A DNA stretch of 64,000 nucleotides, taken from Zea mays. Its lineage: Eukaryota > Streptophyta > Magnoliopsida > Poales > Poaceae. Where the stretch lies: NCBI RefSeq assembly GCF_902167145.1, contig NC_050104.1:5850001-5914000 (forward strand). The letters run 5' to 3'. Below the pieces are notes generated by a model, which was not told where the DNA came from, searched no databases, and saw only the letters and a program-made list of their open reading frames with translations. Below, in pieces: positions 1-10,020 of the stretch (its first letter is position 1; each line of letters opens with the position of its first letter). The translations under genes and the position numbers were made by a program.

Positions 1-1265
1 GGTATGTGACAGTGTAATTTACTAATTAAATAAATATAATTCATTCAACGGATGTCAGCTCCATCCTGCCTAGTCCATGTCTCCATAAGATGAAAATGCA
101 GATGAGTATGTAGATGGCTATGATGCCGCTGCTCTAGTTCATATGACAGCAGGGTCAACACTTCTACTTAGCCCTGAAATTCGTGGTAGCTACCACGAAG
201 AGTCAAACTTAGGGGTCTACTAGTCGGTTTACCGTGCGTTGCGACGGCTCACAACAATAATACCCACGCAATCTATCCATAAAAAGATCTCAAGATTTTT
301 TATTGATTGTTTCCGCTCTCCGTATAATATTTTTTATTTGACAAATTGATGTTGTTGTTTACTCCATCCAATATGTCTTGGTACAACATGACCAATTAAC
401 GGAGCGATTAGAAGATAGTTCACAACAACTAACTGAACGAATAGTTAATATAGAATGCCATAATTCCACCATACAGAGACCAAATAAGAGGAAGTTTGTG
501 AGCTCAAGTTTCTAAAATAAGTCACATGAACTCAAATTTATAAAAATATAGATCAAAATATGGAGTGATTGCTAAAGGCATACATCAATAAAAACTAGAT
601 ATGCTCCATACAAATTATGATACTTCGTAGCAATTACTAACGTTTAAAACCAACAAATAACCTTTCCTTTTGCGGTTAGCGTGACAAATCATTACTGTTC
701 CATCCAATTCAGCAACCTCAAACACCATGGAGTTCATTGCGCCAATGTGGTCTCGGAAACGACCTAATCCATGCAAGAACCAAGAACACAAGGGATGAGC
801 ACCATGTGGTTCCTAACACATATTTTACAGGATCCATGAGCCATCATCAGAAGAACACAAACCATGTGCAGACAATAAACAAAGTATTAACACACGCAAA
901 ATACGTTTAGTCCTTAGCACAACAAAAAACTAACACCCAAAACAACAAAGAAGAACACAATAATTTTTGCAATGACAGAAGGATGGGTGACAGGTACATA
1001 GAAGAGATAGAAGTATACCGAGTCGACACCATGGTAAGGGAGAGACCATGTAGACAGGTGATCCCGAGCCATCGAACGGGTACCATAGGCAGCAAATCAG
1101 GGACCCATCCCTCGCCACCCACACTTCCAAGGTTTTGTAGAGCAGGAAGGGAAGGGAAGAGGCAGGCATACCTGTTCGTTGCCGGAGAAGGACACGACAA
1201 AGACCTATGCATCTGGAGGTGACATAGGTAGTATACCGCTAGATACATATAGGGAGAGAGCACGC
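1..1265. other. Non-repetitive flank left of E1, gene-like but unassigned
   Basis: I recognise no transposon domain and no long open frame here. The right part (about 930-1265) is less AT-rich and is pyrimidine-rich on the minus strand. Read on the minus strand it continues, across the E1 insertion, from the GC-rich block at 8646-9300. A possible splice donor (AACAG|GTATG) lies near 1170 on that strand. This could be the 5' part of a host transcript, but no conserved protein was recognised, so the gene-like reading is only a suggestion. The left 900 bases are AT-rich with nothing I can name. Confidence 0.3.
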
Positions 1266-1576
1266 TGTTGGGGGCCTTCGGCTTCCGAAGGTCCTCAAAA
1301 ACGTGATTTGACAATGTTTCTGAAGTATAACACAGGAGCAGGTACCTTCGGACACGAATCTTTCGGACAAGTCAAAATTGCTGTATGAGGAAACACAAAG
1401 AGAACGAAGGATGGAACCGAGCCGAAGCTGTGCGCAAGGAAGCTTCGGCATGATGACAGAAAAGAGGAAACTGACTTAAAGAGGGAAAGACTATTTAGAC
1501 CCCGATAGATTACTATAGAGTTATTATCAAAAGCGAAGGGTCTGGATGTAATTTTACATGGGCTGCAACCCGTGCC

Positions 1577-1584
1577 TATAAATA
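1577..1584 (+). promoter_or_regulatory. TATA box of E1 5' LTR
   Basis: TATAAATA is preceded by CCCGTGCC. The same context recurs in the 3' LTR (8272-8279) and, reversed, in the E3 3' LTR (22945-22952). Transcription would be expected to start about 30 bases downstream, near 1607-1612. Confidence 0.75.
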
Positions 1585-1585
1585 G

Positions 1586-1611
1586 GTGAACAGTACTCCC
1601 GTACTGTTCAC
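1586..1611 (+). promoter_or_regulatory. Perfect 11-bp hairpin abutting the LTR TATA box
   Basis: GTGAACAGTAC (1586-1596), loop TCCC, then GTACTGTTCAC (1601-1611) form a perfect inverted repeat directly after TATAAATAG. It sits around the predicted start of transcription, so it could be a DNA palindrome at the promoter or a hairpin at the 5' end of the RNA. The E3 LTR has the same structure in the same place with one mismatch (22918-22943). Confidence 0.6.
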
Positions 1612-1950
1612 GCTGACTTGGCATTTGCTTTTGCATCACGCTTGTACTTTTACCTTCTTTCAAGTCAAAGGTATATTTGTAACCCAACATCATTCCTGTT
1701 CTTCTATAGCAATAAAATAAAAATGAATCGATAATAATACATAATTATTCATGTTATTTTTTATACTCCATGTAATTCCCTTTTCATTATGATATGTAAT
1801 GTTTATGAAGGTATGTCCTTCATAACCTTCGTCCGAAGATCATTATATCTCAAGGGAAATAATGCTTCGAAGGACGAAGGACTTTAACATTTAACGTTTT
1901 CTGTGTTGCCTTGTTCTTAACTCTTAGCATTTGAGAACAAGTCCCCAACA

Positions 1951-1969
1951 TTGGCGCCCACCTCCGGTG
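1951..1969 (+). promoter_or_regulatory. Primer binding site of E1
   Basis: TTGGCGCCCACCTCCGGTG directly follows the 5' LTR, where the tRNA primer pairs to start minus-strand cDNA. E3 has the same TTGGCGCCCACCTC on its minus strand next to its 5' LTR. I did not identify the tRNA. Confidence 0.75.
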
Positions 1970-2024
1970 AACTCACTTCCACTTTTTGAGTTTCGAACAT
2001 CTTCGGCAAGCATCGACCTCCGTC

Positions 2025-3539
2025 ATGCCGCCAAAGAAAGCTTCAGCGACAGGGGCTGCAGCTCTGCAGCCGCTGGACCCGAACCAGGAGACCATGTCTC
2101 TTCGAGAGGCCCGAAGCCAGAAGAGGAAGGCCACCAGTCCAACGCCCCAGGAGGACGACTTGGACCAAGAGATCAGGAATATGGAGATGCTCCATCAGCA
2201 AGTACAAAGGAAGAAGGAAAAGATGGCTCGGCTAGCTGATCTGCAAAGGCAGATAGATGAAGCTTCTGAAGAAGTTTGTCATCTAGCTCAAGATGAGCAG
2301 AACCGAAGGCCTCAGCACAGAGAGCTTCATCAAGAGGGCTTCTTCAACGAGGATGACTAGTATGAGGATTTCCATCATGGAAATTTTGCTTTTGATGATG
2401 CTTCTCCTCTGTCAGTAGAACTGCAGGCTACACCTTGGCCCCCGTCTTACAAGCCACCCCAGCTTCCCATGTACGACGGACACTCAGACCCGAAGCAGTT
2501 TTTGATGAGCTACGAAGCAACCATATCTTCGTATGGTGGCAATACTGCAGTCATGGCGAAGTCTTTCGTCATGGCTGTCAAGAATGTTGCACAAACTTGG
2601 TACTCCTCTCTTCGGCCAGGAACAATCACGTCATGGCAGAAGCTGAAGGACATGCTGATTACCAGTTTCCAAGGGTTTCAAACGAAGCCGGTCACCTCTC
2701 AAGCTTTATTCCAGTGCACCCAGGATCACGAAGAATACCTTCAGGCGTATGTCCGAAGGTTCTTGCGTCTGAGGGCACAGGCACCAACGGTGCCCAATGA
2801 AATTGTCATTGAGGCCATGATCAAGGGGCTTCGGCCAGGACCTACGACCCAATACTTCGCCAGGAAACCCCCTCAGACCCTGGAAAAGCTGCTCCAAAAG
2901 ATGGATGAATACATCCGCGCTGATAATGATTTTCGTCAAAGAAGAGAGGAAGCTTACAGGTTCTCCGAAATGACCAGGGGCTTCGGAGGGAGAATCCACC
3001 CAAGACATGTAAGATCAATCCATTCCACTCAAAATGATGACAGAGGAAGTCAGCAACAGCGGCCACAATACTCCTCTCAGGCTTCGGGGCAACAACAGAG
3101 CTATCTTTGGCCGCCAGCTCCAAGGGGTAGAGGCGCCAGGGGCTTCGGAGGAAGATTTGGGGATCAGCCCAGGAAAATTTATTGTTTATTCTGCGGTGAG
3201 GACAAGGGCCATACTACCAGGATGTGCCATGTCACCATCCAGAAACAGAAAGAGATAGCAGAACCTGCAGTCCAACAGAGCCAGCCGAAGCAGGTTATGC
3301 ATACTGCTTCATATCACTCACCGTACATTCCAGAGTATGTGGGTAACCATCCTGCAGCTTCTGTTGCTTCGGCAAGCCAACCTCAGGCGTCCTGGCAACA
3401 GCCTCCACCTCCACCACCAATGCAACGAGGTCAGCAGCCAGAAGGGAGCCAGCACACTCATCAGCAACGAGACTTCAGAGAGGAATCCGAAGCTCGCACA
3501 GTCAACAGTACTGTGCCAGAGTCGAAGCACATCTACTAG
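2025..3539 (+). pseudogene. gag: E1 gag (capsid-nucleocapsid), one nonsense codon
   Basis: One frame runs from ATG 2025 to TAG 3537-3539, about 504 codons, interrupted only by an in-frame TAG at 2358-2360. The N-terminal ~110 residues are charged and predicted coiled coil (QRKKEKMARLADLQRQIDEA). The middle is a Retrotrans_gag-type capsid region with YDGHSDPKQFL, AQTWYSSLRPG and the LQAYVRRFLRLRA stretch. Near 3180 a zinc-knuckle variant CLFCGEDKGHTTRMC has spacing CX2CX5HX4C, one residue longer than the usual CX2CX4HX4C. The tail is rich in Q and P. No protease or pol follows; the next 300 bases are non-coding. The stop is probably a C-to-T change of CAG, so the ancestral protein was one chain. 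Upstream ATGs are absent in this frame, which fixes the start. Confidence 0.85.
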
Positions 3540-3864
3540 AAGATATCCTACTTCGGCAACAGTTCTTGCATTCATTTTCATTTTTTGTTTAAATAAGGAA
3601 CAATCATTGAAGCTTAAGCTTTTCTTCTCATTTTCAATTTCTTGTAACAGCTTCGTTTTTTACCATAGTGAAAATATATCTTCTCCATAGCTTTACGGCA
3701 TCAGACAAATTGCCGAAGCACGAAAGCTCGGTCTTAAGAGCTCGTGATTACAGAAAAAGCCGTTCTACGGAACGAAGCGTAAGTTGCCAAAAGTTACAAA
3801 AGTTGTTCCTAAGGGAGCGCAGCGTAAGTTTTCTGCTCAAAAGTCGTTCCAAAGGGAATGCAGA
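3540..3864. other. E1 spacer after gag
   Basis: This non-coding spacer has several GCCGAAGCACGAAAGC-like words and diverged relatives of the minisatellite core (for example GTCGTTCCAAAGGGAATGCAGAGCT at about 3843-3867). The core is also found in the E3 minisatellite. No domain is seen. Confidence 0.5.
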
Positions 3865-4080
3865 GCTTACAGCGAAAAATAAACGCTGATTCCGCCGAAA
3901 TAGAAGGCGAAGAAGCTCCTAAGGGAGGCTTACAGCGAAAAATAAACGCTGATTCCGCCGAAATAGAAGGTGAGGAAGCTCCTAAGGGAGGCTTACAGCG
4001 AAAAATAAACGCTGATTCTGCCGAAATAGAAGGCGAAGAAGCTCCTAAGGGAGGCTTGCAGCAAAAAGTCAGCACTGATC
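3865..4080 (+). repeat. 63-bp minisatellite of E1, three copies plus a partial fourth
   Basis: Units start at 3865, 3928, 3991 and 4054 (GCTTACAGCGAAAAATAAACG...CTCCTAAGGGAG), exactly 63 bp apart. The first three are almost identical; the fourth diverges after ~20 bases. Because 63 is a multiple of three, both strands stay open as 21-residue repeats, which produces open frames that I treat as artefacts. The array lies between gag and the antisense gene, as in E2 and E3. Confidence 0.9.
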
Positions 4081-4361
4081 TTCGGCACAAATATCATTTT
4101 GCATAACATCACATCATCACATCATTTGCATAGCATAACATCATACATCATATTGCATCAATGACGCAAGAAGGGGGTTCGATGTTGATCTTCGGAAATT
4201 GTTTCGAAGAAGCAGTGCCAAGGCACAAAATAATTATTGACGAAGCATACCTTCATCAAACTCTAAAATGAAAAGACCTATTGCTTACGAGGCACAATAT
4301 TTTTTACGAGGGTTGGATGTTTTTATGAAATATGGATATTCTTCACGAAACATGAAAAGAA

Positions 4362-4386
4362 GGGAAGGTGTTTTTTCGCCGAAGGC
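4362..4386 (+). repeat. Bracketing direct repeat, left copy in E1
   Basis: GGGAAGGTGTTTTTTCGCC followed by GAAGGC lies just beyond the 3' end of the antisense gene. A second copy of the core GGAAGGTGTTTTTTCG is at 7866-7892 on the other side of that gene, in the same orientation. The surrounding 4081-4525 is otherwise non-coding spacer. Confidence 0.6.
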
Positions 4387-4525
4387 TCAAAAACGGTATG
4401 TACGTAAATTTCATGCATCGTAAAGGATTGAGTTACAAGCAGCTTATATATTACATTCAAGGTTATAAAAATATTACACACTTTGTCCAGCAAATATTAC
4501 ATTCTCAATGTCTTTACAATAGCAG

Positions 4526-7500
4526 CTAATCTTCTCTTAAGACTACTTCCGCAGCTTCGTTTAGTAGTTGATCAACAACCTTATCCATAATAGCTTCGGC
4601 CATTTTTCTAATTTCGTCATCCCCCTTTGCGTTGGGATCCGCCAATGGCTCGGCGGGCTCTGGGGGAGAAGATAGTGCGGCTGTGTTACAAAGTGTAAAT
4701 AAGTCTGATATCATATAATTACAACATAAAGTCAAAACTTAGTAGTCAATACCTATTTGCCTCTCAAGATCCGCACTTTTCTCAGCGGCCTCTGCTACAT
4801 TTCTAGCGTCGTGAATACCTTTTTCACTTTTCCTTATAATTTCTTGAGCCATCTCCCGGCCACCATTTTCCCAAATATCGGTGAAGAATTTACCACCGAC
4901 CAAGCTTGCTTCGGCCGAGGGGTCTTTTATATCTTCAGAAGATAAAGCGGCCTCGGTTTGTGCCAAGGATTTCACATGATCGTAGCCTCTTCTCTCCAAA
5001 ATAGTGGCAATCCCCCTAGCACCCAAAAAGGCACATATGTCTTCGCGGCCATTCAAAACTTCCTCAAAAGCTTCGGCTTCGTGGCTGGTCCATTCAATTG
5101 GGCCCTCGGGGTCGCCCTTTACGAAATTTTCCTGGCTTGAATACGCACCAACGTTGGCGAAGCTAGTCTTTATTTTCTTAACACACTCTATAGACTTTTC
5201 ATAACACCTTTCCTTGGATGCACGAAGCTCTTCAACGTTTTTCTCTAAATAATTTGCCCATTGTTCACTGATTTCTCGTTTAGCTTCTGCAATTGCGCAT
5301 TTTTCTTTAGCTTCGGCTAGCTGTTTCCGAAGATCTTCAATTTCGCGCTTCTGGGCCTCAGCTTGAGCTTTGGAAGCAGCTTCGTCTTCTTTTATCTTAT
5401 TCACCAATGAATGTAATATTTTATCTTTCTCAAGACCTTCGTTCCTTAGCTCAATTACTTCGGAACGAAGGTTGTTCAAAGCCATGGCGCACCCTTCATC
5501 TTCGGCACTTTTCTGCACTCTGAGGGCATTGCTGAGAATAAGGCCCTGCAAAAGGAATGTGGTATTAAGAAATAAACACACGAGTTTTTAACCACACAAA
5601 AGTGTATTTTCTCACCTTTAAGCTGTTATATGCTACGCTGTCGGCCAATTCATCTTTTGATAAAACTGAAAGCCCATCTTCTAGAATTGGGAATTCGAAG
5701 TTCCTTGCCATCTCCCGGCAGACAGAGATCTCCTTGCTGTCTGGGAGGCAGTACAAGAAGTCTTCTTCTCCACTGCCATTAAATATCAACGCCCCTTTTG
5801 GATATTTCAATTTTTGCGCATAGAACTGAGCTTCTCGCTTTTCTTTTTCAGTCAGATTTTTACCCAAATCATGGCGTAAGACATGTTGGGAGCTTCGGAA
5901 GATGTTTTGGGAATAGGGATGGCGGTTTTCTCAGAAAAAAATTTCTTCTACAGATTCTTTTTCTGTTTCTTTTCCAATTTCCAAGAATTCCCTCTTGGCA
6001 GGCTCTGAAAGCCCAGTTTCGGTTTCCACTTGGCTTTTGGCAGCTTCGGCCTTAATTTCTGTTTTTGGAGCTTCGACAGCTATCTTCGAAGTAAAGCTTG
6101 AAGATTTTATTGTTTCTAGCACATCTAGCACGTTAACCATTCTCTTTCTCTTGGGAGTTGTTGTAAGGTCCTTTTGTGCCTTCGGCGTTGGCATTGGCAC
6201 CTCAACTCTTGCTGAAGGGCTTAAAACTTCCGATGTCTTTGTCTCTTCAGCCCTCGGTTCTTCCATTTTTTCTGTCTCCAGCATTGCAGCCGGCTCTTCA
6301 ATATTCTGTAGATGAGTAGGCTTTTTGGCTTCGGTGGCCGAAGAGGTTTCACCGACAAACTCAGGCACTGTGGCCAGCTCAATATAGCGTGGCCGGTGTG
6401 TAAGAACTTTTATCTTTTTTCTCTTCGGCGTTGGCTCACTAGGAGAGGCCGAAGCAACTTCCTTCACAGAAGCCGTACCTTTTCTTTTCTGACCCCGTAT
6501 TGGGTAACAGTAGTTAGGATAAACGAATCCAATAGCATCAAAAACTCGGTTGAGTATTTTCTTCTTTCGGCCTTCGAAGGCCGCAGATAGTGCAGTATCT
6601 TCTGCCTTCGAGTATGGCCCAAGCAGTTCATCGCTTGTAGCTTCAACACATTTCAACCAATCGTCGCCTGGCTTGGTCTACGAACCTGAAGGTATATTTT
6701 AGTCGAACCAGGCCACCTTCGTGTGGGTTGTTGATGGTTTCCTTCGGCATTTCCCAGTTAGCTACCAATGGCCATATCCTGTAGGCCACGTGCTCTTGAA
6801 CTAAGTCCCTAGTCCCGATGAAAGAGCAGACTATGCCGAAGGCCCTCTGGCACTCTTCGTCTGCTTCATCCATTTCCACCTTTGGTTTCCGGAGGCCAAA
6901 ACGCTGCCAGATGGGGCGCATGATGATACCTTTAACATCTTCTCGTGCCTTCAAATCGTTTTTCACATAGAACCATACCTTCATCCAGTCTCCGGGCCAT
7001 CTCTTTCGAAAGGTTAGCACGGGACAGCTTGACCCAGATCGAGCACCGAAGCTATAGCAGCCAAAGTTGTTATGATATTGCTCTTTACCCTAGGGTTTTG
7101 TCTCATATAATAACTCATGCATATTGCAGAAACTTTTTGCATTTGGCTCCAAACCTTGGCTCTTCACGGCCCATACAAAGATTCCCATCCTTATGATTGC
7201 TTCGGGAGTAATTTGATGAAGGCAGATTTCAAATATCTTCAAAACTTCAACCACGAAACTGCTTAGAGGAAACCGAAGCCCAGCCTTGAAGAAGCTTCGG
7301 AAGATCACGACTTCATTTTCCTCGGGAGTAGGACAAGTTTTCTCTCCTTCGTCAGCCCTCACAATAGACAAATCCCGAAAATATCTACCTCTCATATTGG
7401 CAAGATGGCTTTGTTTAATGGTTGATTTTCCAAAAACTGCATGACTTGGCCGCCAGGGTCGATCTTCCGAGTCTTCCCCCCCGCTTTTGGCATCATAACT

Positions 7501-7653
7501 ATCACTATCACCAGTATCTTTAGATAAACCTTCCAAAATTTCCCTTGTAATCTTTTCTGTATTTGTCTTTGATATTGATTCAAGAAAGCCAAGATTCTTC
7601 TCCTCAAGAAGGCTCAGCTTTGTTTCAGCAACAACTTTCTTATCTTCAGACAT
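4526..7653 (-). pseudogene. Intron-containing antisense gene of E1 (putative gypsy-type transposon domain plus coiled coil)
   Basis: The gene lies opposite to gag, between the minisatellite and 3' LTR. The start is ATG 7653. Residues ~100-190 form a conserved block (IFRSFFKAGLRFPL, LHQITPEAIIRMGIFVWA, HELLYE) resembling Pfam 'putative gypsy type transposon'. An acidic/basic low-complexity linker and a long coiled coil (5545-4753) follow. Two introns with GT-AG ends read on this strand: 5546-5615 (AAAG|GTGAG ... TTGCAG|GGCC, phase 0) and 4681-4752 (G|GTATTG ... AACACAG|CC). The final exon ends at 4526. Damage includes an in-frame TAG at about 7090, a one-base shift near 6670-6690 and a TGA in a T-run near 5931. 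Function is unknown. Homologues sit in the same place in E2 and E3. Confidence 0.75.
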
Positions 7654-7796
7654 CTTCAGAAATGCTAAAACTCGCTTTTAAAGCCGAAGCTTAAAAAACT
7701 TACAAATTAAGCAAGTCTTGTTGCGCAGTAGCAAAAAACTGAGTAAGCAAGAGCAGATGGCAAAGGAAGCATACCAAATGACATTGCGGTGTGCTC

Positions 7797-7805
7797 TTAT
7801 TTATA
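7797..7805 (-). promoter_or_regulatory. TATA box of the E1 antisense gene
   Basis: TATAAATAA on the minus strand lies about 145 bases upstream of ATG 7653, between the gene and the 3' LTR. The E3 and E2 antisense genes also have TATA-like boxes upstream of their coding starts (23455-23462 and 21055-21068). The sequence fits a private promoter for the antisense gene; activity is inferred. Confidence 0.55.
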
Positions 7806-7865
7806 CATCTAGCACATTGAGAACAGGAGGGCCCCGCTTGACATCGACTGTTGCTATTCTAGCAA

Positions 7866-7892
7866 GAGGAAGGTGTTTTTTCGGACCTTCGG
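7866..7892 (+). repeat. Bracketing direct repeat, right copy in E1
   Basis: GAGGAAGGTGTTTTTTCGG followed by ACCTTCGG matches the left copy (4362-4386) in its GGAAGGTGTTTTTTCG core. It lies upstream of the antisense gene and about 70 bases before the polypurine tract. Confidence 0.6.
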
Positions 7893-7948
7893 CTTAGGTC
7901 CTTCGTCCATATCGCAATATGAATTTATTATCCTAACAAATTAATATT

Positions 7949-7960
7949 GCGAGGGGCTAC
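7949..7960 (+). promoter_or_regulatory. Polypurine tract of E1
   Basis: GCGAGGGGCTAC directly precedes the 3' LTR. E3 has GCGAAGGGGCTAC on its minus strand, and E2 has GCGAGGGCCTAC at the same place. Confidence 0.65.
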
Positions 7961-8645
7961 TGTTGGGGGCCTTCGGCTTCCGAAGGTCCTCAAAAACGTG
8001 ATTTGACAATGTTTCTGGAGTATAACACAGGAGCAGGTACCTTCGGACACGAATCTTTCGGACAAGTCAAAATTGCTGTATGAGGAAACACAAAGAGAAC
8101 GAAGGATGGAACCGAGTCGAAGCTGTGCGCAAGGAAGCTTCGGCATGATGACAGAAAAGAGGAAACCGACTTAAAGAGGGAAAGACTATTTAGACCCCGA
8201 TAGATTACTATAGAGTTATTATCAAAAGCGAAGGGTCTGGATGTAATTTTACATGGGCTGCAACCCGTGCCTATAAATAGGTGAACAGTACTCCCGTACT
8301 GTTCACGCTGACTTGGCATTTGCTTTTGCATCACGCTTGTACTTTTACCTTCTTTCAAGTCAAAGGTATATTTGTAACCCAACATCATTCATGTTCTTCT
8401 ATAGCAATAAAATAAAAATGAATCGATAATAATACATAATTATTCATGTTATTTTTTATACTCCATGTAATTCCCTTTTCATTATGATATGTAATGTTTA
8501 TGAAGGTATGTCCTTCATAACCTTCGTCTGAAGATCATTATATCTCAAGGGAAATAATGCTTCGAAGGACGAAGGACTTTAACATTTAACGTTTTCTGTG
8601 TTGCCTTGTTCTTAACTCTTAGCATTTGAGAACAAGTCCCCAACA
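7961..8645 (+). repeat. E1 3' LTR
   Basis: The 685-bp copy of 1266-1950 has TATAAATA at 8272-8279. The five differences from the 5' LTR (by eye) are four transitions and one transversion. It is followed by CACAC, the near match of CACGC at 1261-1265. Confidence 0.95.
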
Positions 8646-9305
8646 CACACAATCGAAGAAAAAAGCCCAGCCAGAGCAGCTCCAAACCGAAAGGCACCCG
8701 CACCAGGCGTCAGTCCGAGAGGAGCGAGAGAATGCGAGTGCCTTCCTAGCCCTAAACCCGCCGAGGCGACACAACACCACCACCAACTCCATAGCATATG
8801 CCGACTGCTGCCACGCTACGACCCTTGGTTGTCCAATATCTCAGACCTGAACTCCTCATCGCCAAGATAACCTAAGCGTGGCAGGCGTCATCGTGTCCTC
8901 AATGGTGGCACGCACAGAGAAAGGCCAGGAGCAAGACTGACTCGCCTCGTACCCGCGTCGACGAGCGTCGGTCGGCTCATGGTTGCGACCGTGGGCGGGG
9001 GCAGCAGGTTGGGGAGGAAGAACAGGCGAAGGCCAAAAGACGAACTGGACGTCCGTCGACAACGAAAACGATGGTGCACGCACGCTTTGAAACATCCTCG
9101 GAAGACGAAAACAGTGGTGTAATAGCCACTACGTGGGTCGGTGATGGGGATAGTGTCGGAAGAATATGGGGAGGAGGCGCCTGCTCCCACGCCCTCTTCT
9201 GTGAATGCGGTGGAGCGGAGGTGGAGGCATGAGGGGAGAGAGAAAAGAAGTAGGATGGCGAGGTGGCGGTAACTGAGGCAAGGCCCATCATTATTGTGTG
9301 GAGGT
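8646..9305. other. GC-rich flank right of E1, possible minus-strand 5' gene region
   Basis: GC-rich, CpG-rich DNA whose minus strand carries pyrimidine-rich stretches (TTCTTTTCTCTCTCCCC) like a plant 5' leader. It also has short open frames in several registers. It joins 1-1265 when E1 is removed. No conserved domain was recognised, so I do not call a gene. Confidence 0.3.
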
Positions 9306-9740
9306 ATAGATGGCCAAAAGGTCCGTGTCTGGCGGGCCGACCCGAAGCATGACCCATTAAATAGTGCCTGGGCCAGCCCGGCACGAGCGTCGTGCTTGGG
9401 CCGTAGCCTCAGCCCATAGTGCTGGCCCGACCTGGCACAGTTATATATATTTTTTATTTTACAAAAAATCGTATATACATATGTATAGTTTATATTCAAT
9501 ATTAAAAACACTTGAGCATGATGTTCTACTGGTTAGACGGCTTTACCCAGTGTCTCTTGCCCTTCTTCCACCATGGCGTGGGTTCAAACTCCACCTCTTG
9601 CATCGCTTTTTAACATTTTACGCTAATTTAACCAAATGGCCCGATGGGCTAACGGGCCGGCCCAGCACGGTCAACAGGCCCGCGGGCATGGAGGTTGGTT
9701 GCGCGGAGGGGACGGACGTGCAGCGGGTCCACGACCGTTG
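9306..9740 (+). mobile_element. GGCCCG-type small repeat with tRNA-like boxes
   Basis: GC-rich ends with GGGCCG/CGGCCC words (TAGATGGCCAAAAGG near 9307, and GGCCCGATGGGCTAACGGGCC near 9637) enclose an AT-rich core, a layout common in grass non-autonomous hAT-like repeats. Inside, 9523-9592 looks like part of a tRNA gene: an A-box-like CTACTGGTTAGACGGC and, about 40 bases on, a B-box-like GGGTTCAAACTCC. I could not define terminal repeats or a target duplication, so the borders are approximate. Confidence 0.4.
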
Positions 9741-10020
9741 AAACTGGTGCTTTATTATAGTAGAGATAGAGAACAAGTGTTGTTTAGGTCTCTACAAATA
9801 GTGTCATCTACAGTTTCGCCTCCCCTATTTTAAGGGATCCACTAAAGTTTGGGATTATAATATACCCGGTGTTAATTCAAAATAAGTTAGATTATATAAT
9901 TTGGACATATTATAATCTCAAACAAACATGCCCTTAGGCTACATAACTAACTCAACTGGAGCCCCTTTCTGAGTAAAACTTAGAAAATTTTGTTTTCTCA
10001 AACACGTGGGAGAACTGTGT
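9741..10020. other. Spacer, possible MITE remnant
   Basis: AT-rich DNA. TGTTGTTTAGGTCTCTAC near 9778 and the reverse of AAACAAACATGCCC near 9922-9935 are loosely inverted, which hints at a decayed small transposon. The match is too weak to call. No gene. Confidence 0.2.

Larger units (their letters stand above)
1266..1950 (+). repeat. E1 5' LTR
   Basis: The LTR starts TGTTGGGGGCC and ends GTCCCCAACA, immediately followed by the PBS. Its 685 bp match 7961-8645 almost perfectly. It contains a TATA box, a hairpin abutting that box, and many CTTCGG/CCGAAG words. Its last ~150 bases resemble the corresponding LTR end of E3 (reverse strand, 31650-31790), which supports common ancestry. Confidence 0.95.
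1266..8645 (+). mobile_element. E1: complete Tat-lineage Ty3/gypsy LTR retrotransposon, gag without pol
   Basis: Two 685-bp LTRs, both TGTTGGGG...CCCCAACA, bound the element and differ at five positions by my reading (about 0.7%). Flanks are CACGC (1261-1265) and CACAC (8646-8650), a 5-bp target duplication with one change. Inside, in order, are a PBS, one gag frame, a 63-bp minisatellite, a gene on the opposite strand, a polypurine tract and the 3' LTR. No protease, RT, RNase H or integrase motif is present, so E1 would need these in trans. The Tat assignment rests on homology of its LTR ends, PBS and antisense gene to E3, which carries an archaeal-type second RNase H. It resembles maize Xilon/Diguus-type elements, but I do not assign a family name. 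Confidence 0.9.

Noticed and set aside
1295..1693. 132-residue minus-strand open frame in the E1 5' LTR, repeated at 7990-8388
   Set aside because: It covers the LTR promoter and hairpin in antisense and exists twice only because the LTRs are nearly identical. There is no domain or promoter support.
3809..4106. Open frames on both strands encoding 21-residue repeats
   Set aside because: They result from a 63-bp minisatellite whose period is a multiple of three. Both strands stay open for that reason, and no start context or homologue supports a protein.
9523..9592. Functional tRNA gene
   Set aside because: Only A- and B-box-like words are present. No acceptor stem or anticodon arm could be paired by eye.
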